This document shows, piece after piece, positions 1 to 15,811 of a DNA stretch of 64,000 bases (positions within the stretch are counted from its first letter, which is position 1; each line of letters starts with the position of its first letter). The notes beneath the pieces were generated by a model. It saw only the letters and a program-made list of their open reading frames with translations. It did no database searches and was not told where the DNA came from. The stretch spans positions 6,882,001-6,946,000 of the forward strand of contig JAPYXD010000714.1 of the NCBI GenBank assembly GCA_030998225.1. Reading direction: 5' to 3'. Made by a program: the position numbers and the translations under genes. Origin of the DNA: Diplolepis rosae. Its lineage: Eukaryota > Arthropoda > Insecta > Hymenoptera > Diplolepididae.

Positions 1-3000
1 GTATTGCCAACTAAGTTTTTTACGCATATATCTCACATGTCAATTTAAAATATCTCGAAAATTTTTAAAAAATTTTATGTTTCAGGTTTTCGCGTTTTCA
101 GGATTAGTAATCGCATTGTGGGATCGCTTTACTATAAATGCAATACTTCATAAAAATTATTGTCCATTAAGTTTTTTTACACATATATCTCACATGTCAA
201 TTTAAAATATTCAGAGAATCTTATTCTTCGCGTTATAGCGTAATTATGATTGGTAATTACATTTACGGGTGTGATGTTTACTATAAATACAATACTTTTG
301 AAAAAGTGTGGTCAACTAAGTTTTTTACGCACATATCTTACATTACATGTCAATTTAAAATATCTTAAAAATTCTTAAAAATTTGTATTCTTCGGATTTT
401 CTCGTTCTCAGGATCAGTAATTGCATTATGGAATTGCTCTACTATAAATAAAAAACTTTAGAAAAAGTATTTCTAACAAAGATTTTTACGAATATATCTT
501 ACAGGTCAATGTAAAATTTCCAGAGAATCTTATTCTTCGCGTCGTCGCGTAATTCTGATTGTTAATTACACTACGGGAGTGATGTTTACTATAAATACAA
601 TACTTTTGAAAAAGTGTGGTCAACTAAGTTTTTTACGCATATATCTTACAGGTCAATTTAAAATATCCAGAGAATCTTATTCTTCGCGTTATCGCGTATC
701 TATGATTTGTAATTACACTACGGGAGTGATGTTCACTATAAATATAATACTTTTGAAAAAGTATTGTCAACTAGGTTTATCACGCATATATCTCACATGT
801 CAATTTAAAATATCTTAAAATTTTCTTAAAATTTTTATTTTTCGGGTTTTCGCGTTTTCAGGATTAGTAATTGCATTATGGAATTGCTCTACTATAAATA
901 AAATACTTTTGGAAAAGTATTTCTAACAAGGATTTTTACGCATATATCTTACAGGTCAATTTAAAATATTCAGAGAATCTTATTCTTCGCGTCGTCGCGT
1001 AATTATGATTGTTAATTACATTACGGGTGTGATGTTCACTATAAATACAATACTTTTGAAAAAGTGTGGTCAACTATGTTTTTTACGCATATATCTTACA
1101 TGTCAATTTAAAATATCCAGAGAATCTTATTCTTCGCGTTATCGCGTAATTATGATTGGTAATTACACTACGGGAGTGATGTTCACTATAAATATAATAC
1201 TTTTGAAAAAGTATTATCAACTAAGTTTTTTACGCATATATCTTACATTACATGTCAATTTAAAATTTCTTAAAAATTCTTAAAAATTTGTATTCTTCTG
1301 GTTTTCACGTTTTCAGGATCAGTAATTGCATTATGGAATTGCTCTACTATAAATAAAATACTTTTGGAAAAGTATTTCTAACAAAGATTTTTCGCATATA
1401 TCTTACAGGTCAATGTAAAATATCCAGAGAATCTTATTCTTCGCGTCGTCGCGTAATTATGATTGTTAATGACATTACGGGTGTGATGTTCACTATAAAT
1501 AAAATACTTTTGAAAAAGTATTGCCAACTACGTTTTTTACGCATATATCTCACATGTCAATTTAAAATATCTCGAAAATTTTTAAAAAATTTTATTTTTC
1601 GGGTTTTCGCGTTTTCAGGATTAGTAATCGCATTGTGGGATCACTTTACTATAAATGCAATACTTCCTAAAAATTATTGTCTATTAAGTTTTTTTATGCA
1701 TATATCTCACATGTCAATTTAAAATATCCAGAGAATCTTATTCTTTGCGTTGTCGCGTAATTATGATTGGTAATTACATTACGGGAGTGATGTTCACTAT
1801 AAATACAATACTTTTGAAAAAGTGTGGTCAACTAAGTTTTTTACGCATATATCTCACATTTCAATTTAAAATATCTTAAAAATTCTTTAAAATTTTTATT
1901 TTTTTTGGGTTTTCGCGTTTTCAGGATCAGCAATTCCATTATTGAAAGACGTTTACGCATATATCTTACACGTCAATTTAAAATATTCAGAGAATCTTAT
2001 TCTTCACGTTATCGCGTATCTATGATTGGTAATTACACTACGGGAGTGATGTTTACTATAAATACAATACTTTTGAAAAAGTATTGTCAACTAAGTTCTT
2101 TACGCATATATCTCACATGTCAATTTAAAATATCTTGAAAATTTTTAAAAAATTTTATTCTTTGGGTTTTCGCGTTTTCAGGATCAGCAATTGCATTATT
2201 GAATGATGTTTACGCATATATCTTACAGGTCAATTTAAAATATTCAGAAAATCTTATTCTTCGCGTTATCGCGTATCTATGATTGGTAATTACACTACGG
2301 GAGTGATGTTCACTATAAATATAATACTTTTGAAAAAGTGTGGTCAACTAAGTTTTTTACGCATATATCTTACATTACATGTCAATTTAAAATATCTTAA
2401 AAATTCTTAAAAATTTGTATTCTTCGGGTTTTCACGTTTTCAGGATCAGTAATTGCATTATGGAATTGCTCTACTATAAATTAAAATACTTTTGAAAAAG
2501 TATTTCTAACAAAGATTTTTACGAATATATCTTACAGGTCAATGTAAAATATCCAGAGAATCTTATTCTTAGCGTCGACGCGTAATTATGATTGTTAATT
2601 ACATTACGGGAGTGATGTTTACTATAAATACAATACTTTTGAAAAAAGTATTGCCAACTAAGTTTTTTACGCATATATCTTACAGGTCAATTTAAAATAT
2701 TCAGAGAATCTTATTCTTCGCGTTATCGCGTAATTATGATTGGTAATTACATTACGGGTGTGATGTTCACTATAAATACAATACTTTTGAAAAAGTGTGG
2801 TCAAACAAGTTTTTTACGCATATATCTTACAGGTCAATTTAAAATATTCAGAGAATCTTATTCTTCGCGTTATCGCGTAATTATGATTGGTAATTACATT
2901 ACTGGTGTGATGTTCACTATAAATACAATACTTTTGAAAAAGTGTGGTCAACTAAGTTTTTTACGCATATATCTTACATTACATGTCAATTTAAAATATC

Positions 3001-6000
3001 TTAAAAATTCTTAAAAATTTGTATTCTTCGGGTTTTCACGTTTTCAGGATCAGTAATTGCATTATGGAATTGCTCTACTATAAATAAAATACCTTTGAAA
3101 AAGTATTTCTAACAAAGATTTTTACGAATATATCTTACAGGTCAATGTAAAATATCCAGAGAATCTTATTCTTCGCGTCGACGCGTAATTATGATTGTTA
3201 ATTACATTACGGGAGTGATGTTTACTATAAATACAATACTTTTGAAAAAGTATTGCCAACTAAGTTTTTTACGCATATATCTTACAGGTCAATTTAAAAT
3301 ATTCAGAGAATCTTATTCTTCGCGTTATCGCGTAATTATGATTGGTAATTACACTACGGGAGTGATGTTCACTATAAATATAATACTTTTGAAAAAGTAT
3401 TGCCAACTAAGTTTTTTACGCATATATCTTACAGGTCAATTTAAAATATTCAGAGAATCTTATTCTTCGCGTTATCGCGTAATTATGATTGGTAATTACA
3501 TTACGGGTGTGATGTTCACTATAAATACAATACTTTTTGAAAAAGTGTGGTCAACTAAGTTTTTTACGCATATATCTTACAGGTCAATTTAAAATATCCA
3601 GAGAATCTTATTCTTCGCGTTATCGCGTATCTATGATTGGTAATTACACTACGGGAGTGATGTTCACTATAAATATAATACTTTTGAAAAAGTATGGTCA
3701 ACTAAGTTTTTCACGCGCATATCATACATGTCAATTTAAAATGACTTAAAAATTCTCTTTCTTCGTGTTTTCGCGTTTTTCAGGATCATTGATTGCATTA
3801 TGGGATTTTTTTATAATAAATAAAATACTTTTAAAAAAGTATTTCTAACAAAGATTTTTACGCATATATCTTACAGGTCAATTTAAAATATTCAGAAAAT
3901 CTTATTCTTCGCGTTATCGCGTATCTATGATTGGTAATTACACTACGGGAGTGATGTTCACTATAAATATAATACTTTTGAAAAAGTGTGGTCAACTAAG
4001 TTTTTTACGCATATATCTTACATTACATGTCAATTTAAAATATCTTAAAAAAATTCTTAAAAATTTGTATTCTTCGGGTTTTCACGTTTTCAGGATCAGT
4101 AATTGCATTATGGAATTGCTCTACTATAAATAAAATACTTTTGAAAAAGTATTTCTAACAAAGATTTTTACGAATATATCTTACATCTCAATGTAAAATA
4201 TCCAGAGAATCTTATTCTTCGCGTCGACGCGTAATTAAGATTGTTAATTACATTACGGGAGTGATGTTTACTATAAATACAATACTTTTGAAAAAGTATT
4301 GCCAACTAAGTTTTTTACGCATATATCTTACAGGTCAATTTAAAATATTCAGAGAATCTTATTCTTCGCGTTATCGCGTAATTATGATTGGTAATTACAT
4401 TACGGGTGTGATGTTCACTATAAATACAATACTTTTGAAAAAGTGTGGTCAACTAAGTTTTTTACGCATATATCTTACAGGTCAATTTAAAATATTCAGA
4501 GAATCTTATTCTTCGCGTTATCGCGTAATTATGATTGGTAATTACATTACGGGTGTGATGTTCACTATAAATACAATACTTTTGAAAAAGTGTGGTCAAC
4601 TAAGTTTTTTACGCATATATCTTACAGGTCAATTTAAAATATCCAGAGAATCTTATTCTTCGCGTTATCGCGTATCTATGATTGGTAATTACACTACGGG
4701 AGTGATGTTCACTATAAATATAATACTTTTGAAAAAGTATGGTCAACTAAGTTTTTCACGCGCATATCATACATGTCAATTTAAAATGACTTAAAAATTC
4801 TCTTTCTTCGTGTTTTCGCGTTTTCAGGATCATTGATTGCATTATGGGATTTTTTTATAATAAATAAAATACTTTTAAAAAAGTATTTCTAACAAAGATT
4901 TTTACGCATATATCTTACAGGTCAATTTAAAATATTCAGAAAATCTTTATTCTTCGCGTTATCGCGTATCTATGATTGGTAATTACACTACGGGAGTGAT
5001 GTTCACTATAAATATAATACTTTTGAAAAAGTGTGGTCAACTAAGTTTTTTACGCATATATCTTACATTACATGTCAATTTAAAATATCTTAAAAATTCT
5101 TAAAAATTTGTATTCTTCGGGTTTTCACGTTTTCAGGATCAGTAATTGCATTATGGAATTGCTCTACTATAAATAAAATACTTTTGAAAAAGTATTTCTA
5201 ACAAAGATTTTTACGAATATATCTTACATCTCAATGTAAAATATCCAGAGAATCTTATTCTTCGCGTCGACGCGTAATTAAGATTGTTAATTACATTAAG
5301 GGAGTGATGTTTACTATAAATACAATACTTTTGAAAAAGTATTGCCAACTAAGTTTTTTACGCATATATCTTACAGGTCAATTTAAAATATTCAGAGAAT
5401 CTTATTCTTCGCGTCGTCGCGTAATTATGATTGTTAATTACATTACGGGTGTGATGTTCACTATAAATACAATACTTTTGAAAAAGTGTGGTCAACTAAG
5501 TTTTTTATGCATATATCTCACATGTCAATTTAAAATATCCAGAGAATCTTATTCTTCGCGTCGTCGCGTAATTATGATTGGTAATTACATTACGGGTGTG
5601 ATGTTCACTATAAATACAATACTTTTGAAAAAGTGTGGTCAACTAAGTTTTTTACGCATATATCTTACATTACATGTCAATTTAAAATTTCTTAAAAATT
5701 CTTAAAAATTTGTATTCTTCTGGTTTTCACGTTTTCAGGATCAGTAATTGCATTATGGAATTGCTCTACTATAAATAAAATACTTTTGGAAAAGTATTTC
5801 TAACAAAGATTTTTACGTATATATCTTACAGGTCAATGTAAAATATCCAGAGAATCTTATTCTTCGCGTTATCGCGTATCTATGATTGGTAATTACACTA
5901 CGGGAGTGATTTTCACTATAAATATAATACTTTTGAAAAGGTATTGTCAACTAGGTTTTTCACGCTTATATCTAACATGTCAATTTAAAATATACAGAGA

Positions 6001-6834
6001 ATCTTATTCTTCGCGTTATCGCGTAATTATGATTGGTAATTACATTACGGGAGTGATGTTTACTATAAATACAATACTTTTGAAAAAGTATTTCTAAAAG
6101 ATTTTTACGAATATATCTTACAGGTCAATGTAAAATATCCAGAGAATCTTATTCTTCGCGTCGACGCGTAATTATGATTGTTAATTATATTACGGGAGTG
6201 ATGTTTACTATAAATACAATACTTTTGAAAAAGTATTGCCAACTAAGTTTTTTACGCATATATCTTACAGGTCAATTTAAAATATTCAGAGAATCTTATT
6301 CTTCGCGTTATCGCGTAATTATGATTGGTAATTACATTACGGGTGTCATGTTCACTATAAATACAATACTTTTGAAAAAGTGTGGTCAACTAAGTTTTTT
6401 ACGCCTATATCTCACATGTCAATTTAAAATATCCAGAGAATCTTATTCTTCGCGTTGTCGCGTAATTATGATTGGTAATTACATTACGGGAGTGATGTTC
6501 ACTATAAATACAATACTTTTGAAAAAGTGTGGTCAACTAAGTTTTTTACGCATATATCTTACATTACATGTCAAGTTAAAATATCTTAAAAATTCTTAAA
6601 AATTTGTATTCTTCTGGTTTTCACGTTTTCAGGATCAGTAATTGCATTATGGAATTGCTCTACTATAAATAAAATACTTTTGAAAAAGTATTTCTAACAA
6701 GGATTTTTACGCATATATCTTACAGGTCAATGTAAAATATCCAGAGAATCTTATTCTTTGCGTTGTCGCGTAATTATGATTGTTAATTGCATTACGGGAG
6801 TGATGTTTACTATAAATACAATACTTTTGAAAAA
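1..6834 (+). repeat. Higher-order repeat, copy 1 (with internal duplication)
   Basis: Sequence from base 1 realigns with sequence from 6,835, and identical long frames recur at 579 and 7,413 (offset 6,834). Copy 1 contains an extra block of about 1,045 bp: the stretch ending near 3,749 is repeated ending near 4,794. After this block the offset to copy 2 falls from about 6,833 to 5,787. The true higher-order period is therefore about 5,787 bp (about 39 monomers), and copy 1 gained about seven monomers, probably by unequal exchange. Confidence 0.88.
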
Positions 6835-9800
6835 GTATCGCCAACTAAGTTTTTTACGCATATATCTCACATGTCAATTTAAAATATCTCGAAAATTTTT
6901 AAAAAATTTTATTTTTCGGGTTTTCGCGTTTTCAGGATTAGTAATCGCATTGTGGGATCGCTTTACTATAAATGCAATACTTCATAAAAATTATTGTCCA
7001 TTAAGTTTTTTTACACATATATCTCACATGTCAATTTAAAATATTCAGAGAATCTTATTCTTCGCGTTATCGCGTAATTATGATTGGTAATTACATTACG
7101 GGAGTGATGTTTACTATAAATGCAATACTTTTGAAAAAGTGTGGTCAACTAAGTTTTTTACGCACATATCTTACATTACATGTCAATTTAAAATATCTTA
7201 AAAATTCTTAAAAATTTGTATTCTTCGGGTTTTTCTCGTTCTCAGGATCAGTAATTGCATTATGGAATTGCTCTACTATAAATAAAATACTTTAGAAAAA
7301 GTATTTCTAACAAAGATTTTTACGAATATATCTTACAGGTCAATGTAAAATTTCCAGAGAATCTTATTCTTCGCGTCGTCGCGTAATTCTGATTGTTAAT
7401 TACACTACGGGAGTGATGTTTACTATAAATACAATACTTTTGAAAAAGTGTGGTCAACTAAGTTTTTTACGCATATATCTTACAGGTCAATTTAAAATAT
7501 CCAGAGAATCTTATTCTTCGCGTTATCGCGTATCTATGATTTGTAATTACACTACGGGAGTGATGTTCACTATAAATATAATACTTTTGAAAAAGTATTG
7601 TCAACTAGGTTTATCACGCATATATCTCACATGTCAATTTAAAATATCTTAAAATTTTCTTAAAATTTTTATTTTTCGGGTTTTCGCGTTTTCAGGATTA
7701 GTAATTGCATTATGGAATTGCTCTACTATAAATAAAATACTTTTGGAAAAGTATTTCTAACAAGGATTTTTACGCATATATCTTACAGGTCAATGTAAAA
7801 TATCCAGAGAATCTTATTCTTCGCGTCGTCGCGTAATTATGATTGTTAATTACATTACGGGTGTGATGTTCACTATAAATACAATACTTTTGAAAAAGTG
7901 TGGTCAACTATGTTTTTTACGCATATATCTTACATGTCAATTTAAAATATCCAGAGAATCTTATTCTTCGCGTTATCGCGTAATTATGATTGGTAATTAC
8001 ACTACGGGAGTGATGTTCACTATAAATATAATACTTTTGAAAAAGTATTATCAACTAAGTTTTTCACGCATATATCTTACATTACATGTCAATTTAAAAT
8101 TTCTTAAAAATTCTTAAAAATTTGTATTCTTCTGGTTTTCACGTTTTCAGGATCAGTAATTGCATTATGGAATTGCTCTACTATAAATAAAATACTTTTG
8201 GAAAAGTATTTCTAACAAAGATTTTTCGCATATATCTTACAGGTCAATGTAAAATATCCAGAGAATCTTATTCTTCGCGTCGTCGCGTAATTATGATTGT
8301 TAATGACATTACGGGTGTGATGTTCACTATAAATAAAATACTTTTGAAAAAGTATTGCCAACTACGTTTTTTACGCATATATCTCACATGTCAATTTAAA
8401 ATATCTCGAAAATTTTTAAAAAATTTTATTTTTCGGGTTTTCGCGTTTTCAGGATTAGTAATCGCATTGTGGGATCGCTTTACTATAAATGCAATACTTC
8501 CTAAAAATTATTGTCTATTAAGTTTTTTTATGCATATATCTCACATGTCAATTTAAAATATCCAGAGAATCTTATTCTTCGCGTCGTCGCGTAATTATGA
8601 TTGTTAATTACATTACGGGTGTGATGTTCACTATAAATACAATACTTTTGAAAAAGTGTGGTCAACTAAGTTTTTTACGCATATATCTCACATTTCAATT
8701 TAAAATATCTTAAAAATTCTTTAAAATTTTTATTTTTTTTGGGTTTTCGCGTTTTCAGGATCAGCAATTCCATTATTGAAAGACGTTTACGCATATATCT
8801 TACACGTCAATTTAAAATATTCAGAGAATCTTATTCTTCACGTTATCGCGTATCTATGATTGGTAATTACACTACGGGAGTGATGTTTACTATAAATACA
8901 ATACTTTTGAAAAAGTATTGTCAACTAAGTTCTTTACGCATATATCTCACATGTCAATTTAAAATATCTTGAAAATTTTTAAAAAATTTTATTCTTTGGG
9001 TTTTCGCGTTTTCAGGATCAGCAATTGCATTATTGAATGATGTTTACGCATATATCTTACAGGTCAATTTAAAATATTCAGAAAATCTTATTCTTCGCGT
9101 TATCGCGTATCTATGATTGGTAATTACACTACGGGAGTGATGTTCACTATAAATATAATACTTTTGAAAAAGTGTGGTCAACTAAGTTTTTTACGCATAT
9201 ATCTTACATTACATGTCAATTTAAAATATCTTAAAAATTCTTAAAAATTTGTATTCTTCGGGTTTTCACGTTTTCAGGATCAGTAATTGCATTATGGAAT
9301 TGCTCTACTATAAATTAAAATACTTTTGAAAAAGTATTTCTAACAAAGATTTTTACGAATATATCTTACAGGTCAATGTAAAATATCCAGAGAATCTTAT
9401 TCTTAGCGTCGACGCGTAATTATGATTGTTAATTACATTACGGGAGTGATGTTTACTATAAATACAATACTTTTGAAAAAGTATTGCCAACTAAGTTTTT
9501 TACGCATATATCTTACAGGTCAATTTAAAATATTCAGAGAATCTTATTCTTCGCGTTATCGCGTAATTATGATTGGTAATTACATTACGGGTGTGATGTT
9601 CACTATAAATACAATACTTTTGAAAAAGTGTGGTCAAACAAGTTTTTTACGCATATATCTTACAGGTCAATTTAAAATATTCAGAGAATCTTATTCTTCG
9701 CGGTATCGCGTAATTATGATTGGTAATTACATTACTGGTGTGATGTTCACTATAAATACAATACTTTTGAAAAAGTGTGGTCAACTAAGTTTTTTACGCA

Positions 9801-12622
9801 TATATCTTACATTACATGTCAATTTAAAATATCTTAAAAATTCTTAAAAATTTGTATTCTTCGGGTTTTCACGTTTTCAGGATCAGTAATTGCATTATGG
9901 AATTGCTCTACTATAAATAAAATACCTTTGAAAAAGTATTTCTAACAAAGATTTTTACGAATATATCTTACAGGTCAATGTAAAATATCCAGAGAATCTT
10001 ATTCTTCGCGTCGACGCGTAATTATGATTGTTAATTACATTACGGGAGTGATGTTTACTATAAATACAATACTTTTGAAAAAGTATTGCCAACTAAGTTT
10101 TTTACGCATATATCTTACAGGTCAATTTAAAATATTCAGAGAATCTTATTCTTCGCGTTATCGCGTAATTATGATTGGTAATTACACTACGGGAGTGATG
10201 TTCACTATAAATATAATACTTTTGAAAAAGTATTGCCAACTAAGTTTTTTACGCATATATCTTACAGGTCAATTTAAAATATTCAGAGAATCTTATTCTT
10301 CGCGTTATCGCGTAATTATGATTGGTAATTACATTACGGGTGTGATGTTCACTATAAATACAATACTTTTGAAAAAGTGTGGTCAACTAAGTTTTTTACG
10401 CATATATCTTACAGGTCAATTTAAAATATCCAGAGAATCTTATTCTTCGCGTTATCGCGTATCTATGATTGGTAATTACACTACGGGAGTGATGTTCACT
10501 ATAAATATAATACTTTTGAAAAAGTATGGTCAACTAAGTTTTTCACGCGCATATCATACATGTCAATTTAAAATGACTTAAAAATTCTCTTTCTTCGTGT
10601 TTTCGCGTTTTCAGGATCATTGATTGCATTATGGGATTTTTTTATAATAAATAAAATACTTTTAAAAAAGTATTTCTAACAAAGATTTTTACGCATATAT
10701 CTTACAGGTCAATTTAAAATATTCAGAAAATCTTATTCTTCGCGTTATCGCGTATCTATGATTGGTAATTACACTACGGGAGTGATGTTCACTATAAATA
10801 TAATACTTTTGAAAAAGTGTGGTCAACTAAGTTTTTTACGCATATATCTTACATTACATGTCAATTTAAAATATCTTAAAAATTCTTAAAAATTTGTATT
10901 CTTCGGGTTTTCACGTTTTCAGGATCAGTAATTGCATTATGGAATTGCTCTACTATAAATAAAATACTTTTGAAAAAGTATTTCTAACAAAGATTTTTAC
11001 GAATATATCTTACATCTCAATGTAAAATATCCAGAGAATCTTATTCTTCGCGTCGACGCGTAATTAAGATTGTTAATTACATTACGGGAGTGATGTTTAC
11101 TATAAATACAATACTTTTGAAAAAGTATTGCCAACTAAGTTTTTTACGCATATATCTTACAGGTCAATTTAAAATATTCAGAGAATCTTATTCTTCGCGT
11201 TATCGCGTAATTATGATTGGTAATTACATTACGGGTGTGATGTTCACTATAAATACAATACTTTTGAAAAAGTGTGGTCAACTAAGTTTTTTACGCATAT
11301 ATCTTACAGGTCAATTTAAAATATTCAGAGAATCTTATTCTTCGCGTTATCGCGTAATTATGATTGGTAATTACATTACGGGTGTGATGTTCACTATAAA
11401 TACAATACTTTTGAAAAAGTGTGGTCAACTAAGTTTTTTACGCATATATCTTACATTACATGTCAATTTAAAATATCTTAAAAATTCTTAAAAATTTGTA
11501 TTCTTCGGGTTTTCACGTTTTCAGGATCAGTAATTGCATTATGGAATTGCTCTACTATAAATAAAATACTTTTGGAAAAGTATTTCTAACAAAGATTTTT
11601 ACGTATATATCTTACAGGTCAATGTAAAATATCCAGAGAATCTTATTCTTCGCGTTATCGCGTATCTATGATTGGTAATTACACTACGGGAGTGATTTTC
11701 ACTATAAATATAATACTTTTGAAAAGGTATTGTCAACTAGGTTTTTCACGCTTATATCTCACATGTCAATTTAAAATATTCAGAGAATCTTATTCTTCGC
11801 GTTATCGCGTAATTATGATTGGTAATTACATTACGGGAGTGATGTTTACTATAAATACAATACTTTTGAAAAAGTATTTCTAAAAAAGATTTTTACGAAT
11901 ATATCTTACAGGTCAATGTAAAATATCCAGAGAATCTTATTCTTCGCGTCGTCGCGTAATTATGATTGTTAATTGCATTACGGGAGTGATGTTAACTATA
12001 AATACAATACTTTTGAAAAAGTATGGCCAACTAAGTTTTTTACGCATATATCTTACAGGTCAATTTAAAATATTCAGAGAATCTTATTCTTCGCGTCGTC
12101 GCGTAATTATGATTGTTAATTACATTACGGGTGTGATGTTCACTATAAATACAATACTTTTGAAAAAGTGTGGTCAACTAAGTTTTTTATGCATATATCT
12201 CACATGTCAATTTAAAATATCCAGAGAATCTTATTCTTCGCGTCGTCGCGTAATTATGATTGTTAATTACATTACGGGTGTGATGTTCACTATAAATACA
12301 ATACTTTTGAAAAAGTGTGGTCAACTAAGTTTTTTACGCATATATCTTACATTACATGTCAATTTAAAATTTCTTAAAAATTCTTAAAAATTTGTATTCT
12401 TCTGGTTTTCACGTTTTCAGGATCAGTAATTGCATTATGGAATTGCTCTACTATAAATAAAATACTTTTGAAAAAGTATTTCTAACAAAGATTTTTACGC
12501 ATATATCTTACAGGTCAATGTAAAATATCCAGAGAATCTTATTCTTCGCGTCGTCGCGTAATTATGATTGTTAATTACATTACGGGAGTGATGTTTACTA
12601 TAAATACAATACTTTTGAAAAA
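6835..12622 (+). repeat. Higher-order repeat, copy 2 (5,787 bp)
   Basis: This is the reference higher-order unit. Landmarks at 7,413, 7,839 and 8,293 recur at 13,200, 13,626 and 14,080, each exactly 5,787 bp later, with only scattered substitutions. High identity between copies compared with low identity between neighbouring monomers is the classic higher-order repeat pattern, and it implies recent amplification of a block of about 39 monomers. Confidence 0.88.
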
Positions 12623-15600
12623 GTATCGCCAACTAAGTTTTTTACGCATATATCTCACATGTCAATTTAAAATATCTCGAAAATTTTTTAAAAATTTTAT
12701 GTTTCAGGTTTTCGCGTTTTCAGGATTAGTAATCGCATTGTGGGATCGCTTTACTATAAATGCAATACTTCCTAAAAATTATTGTCTATTAAGTTTTTTT
12801 ATGCATATATCTCACATGTCAATTTAACATATCCAGAGAATCTTATTCTTCGCGTTGTCGCGTAATTATGATTGGTAATTACATTACGGGAGTGATGTTC
12901 ACTATAAATACAATACTTTTGAAAAAGTGTGGTCAACTAAGTTTTTTACGCACATATCTTACATTACATGTCAATTTAAAATATCTTAAAAATTCTTAAA
13001 AATTTGTATTCTTCGGGTTTTCTCGTTCTCAGGATCAGTAATTGCATTATGGAATTGCTCTACTATAAATAAAATACTTTAGAAAAAGTATTTCTAACAA
13101 AGATTTTTACGAATATATCTTACAGGTCAATGTAAAATTTCCAGAGAATCTTATTCTTCGCGTCGTCGCGTAATTCTGATTGTTAATTACACTACGGGAG
13201 TGATGTTTACTATAAATACAATACTTTTGAAAAAGTGTGGTCAACTAAGTTTTTTACGCATATATCTTACAGGTCAATTTAAAATATCCAGAGAATCTTA
13301 TTCTTCGCGTTATCGCGTATCTATGATTTGTAATTACACTACGGGAGTGATGTTCACTATAAATATAATACTTTTGAAAAAGTATTGTCAACTAGGTTTA
13401 TCACGCATATATCTCACATGTCAATTTAAAATATCTTAAAATTTTCTTAAAATTTTTATTTTTCGGGTTTTCGCGTTTTCAGGATTAGTAATTGCATTAT
13501 GGAATTGCTCTACTATAAATAAAATACTTTTGGAAAAGTATTTCTAACAAGGATTTTTACGCATATATCTTACAGGTCAATGTAAAATATCCAGAGAATC
13601 TTATTCTTCGCGTCGTCGCGTAATTATGATTGTTAATTACATTACGGGTGTGATGTTCACTATAAATACAATACTTTTGAAAAAGTGTGGTCAACTATGT
13701 TTTTTACGCATATATCTTACATGTCAATTTAAAATATCCAGAGAATCTTATTCTTCGCGTTATCGCGTAATTATGATTGGTAATTACACTACGGGAGTGA
13801 TGTTCACTATAAATATAATACTTTTGAAAAAGTATTATCAACTAAGTTTTTCACGCATATATCTTACATTACATGTCAATTTAAAATTTCTTAAAAATTC
13901 TTAAAAATTTGTATTCTTCGGGTTTTCACGTTTTCAGGATTAGTAATTGCATTATGGAATTGCTCTACTATAAATAAAATACTTTTGGAAAAGTATTTCT
14001 AACAAAGATTTTTCGCATATATCTTACAGGTCAATGTAAAATATCCAGAGAATCTTATTCTTCGCGTCGTCGCGTAATTATGATTGTTAATGACATTACG
14101 GGTGTGATGTTCACTATAAATAAAATACTTTTGAAAAAGTATTGCCAACTACGTTTTTTACGCATATATCTCACATGTCAATTTAAAATATCTCGAAAAT
14201 TTTTAAAAAATTTTATTTTTCGGGTTTTCGCGTTTTCAGGATTAGTAATCGCATTGTGGGATCACTTTACTATAAATGCAATACTTCCTAAAAATTATTG
14301 TCTATTAAGTTTTTTTATGCATATATCTCACATGTCAATTTAAAATATCCAGAGTATCTTAGTCTTCGCGTTATCGCGTAATTATGATTGGTAATTACAT
14401 TACGGGATTGATGTTCACTATAAATACAATACTTTTGAAAAAGTATTCTCAACTAAGTTCTTTACGCATATATCTCACATGTCAATTTAAAATATCTTGA
14501 AAATTTTTAAAAAATTTTATTCTTTGGGTTTTCGCGTTTTCAGGATCAGCAATTGCATTATTGAATGATGTTTACGCATATATCTTACAGGTCAATTTAA
14601 AATATTCAGAAAATCTTATTCTTCACGTTATCGCGTATCTATGATTGGTAATTACACTACGGGAGTGATGTTTACTATAAATACAATACTTTTGAAAAAG
14701 TATTGTCAACTAAGTTTTTTACGCATATATCTCACATGTCAATTTAAAATATCTTGAAAATTTTTTAAAAAAATTTTATTTTTCTGGTTTTCGCGGTTTC
14801 AGGATCAGTATTTGCATTATGGAATGATGTTTACGCATATATCTTACAGGTCAATTTAAAATATTCAGAAAATCTTATTCTTCGCGTTATCGCGTATCTA
14901 TGATTGGTAATTACACTACGGGAGTGATGTTCACTATAAATATAATACTTTTGAAAAAGTGTGGTCAACTAAGTTTTTTACGCATATATCTTACATTACA
15001 TGTCAATTTAAAATATCTTAAAAATTCTTAAAAATTTATATTCTTCGGGTTTTCACGTTTTCAGGATCAGTAATTGCATTATGGAATTGCTCTACTATAA
15101 ATTAAAATACTTTTGAAAAAGTATTTCTAACAAAGATTTTTACGAATATATCTTACAGGTCAATGTAAAATATCCAGAGAATCTTATTCTTAGCGTCGAC
15201 GCGTAATTATGATTGTTAATTACATTACGGGAGTGATGTTTACTATAAATACAATACTTTTGAAAAAGTATTGCCAACTAAGTTTTTTACGCATATATCT
15301 TACAGGTCAATTTAAAATATTCAGAGAATCTTATTCTTCGCGTTATCGCGTAATTATGATTGGTAATTACATTACGGGTGTGATGTTCACTATAAATACA
15401 ATACTTTTGAAAAAGTGTGGTCAAACAAGTTTTTTACGCATATATCTTACAGGTCAATTTAAAATATTCAGAGAATCTTATTCTTCGCGTTATCGCGTAA
15501 TTATGATTGGTAATTACATTACTGGTGTGATGTTCACTATAAATACAATACTTTTGAAAAAGTGTGGTCAACTAAGTTTTTTACGCATGTATCTTACATT

Positions 15601-15811
15601 ACATGTCAATTTAAAATATCTTAAAAATTCTTAAAAATTTGTATTCTTCGGGTTTTCACGTTTTCAGGATCAGTAATTGCATTATGGAATTGCTCTACTA
15701 TAAATAAAATACCTTTGAAAAAGTATTTCTAACAAAAGATTTTTACGAATATATCTTACAGGTCAATGTAAAATATCCAGAGAATCTTATTCTTCGCGTC
15801 GACGCGTAATT
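12623..15811 (+). repeat. Higher-order repeat, copy 3 (partial, rearranged)
   Basis: It follows copy 2 with the 5,787-bp offset (9,422 to 15,209; 10,024 to 15,812). A rearranged stretch near 14,344-14,900 does not line up monomer for monomer with 8,557-9,100, and the match breaks down past about 16,240. From there the array changes to a different higher-order arrangement. Confidence 0.8.
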
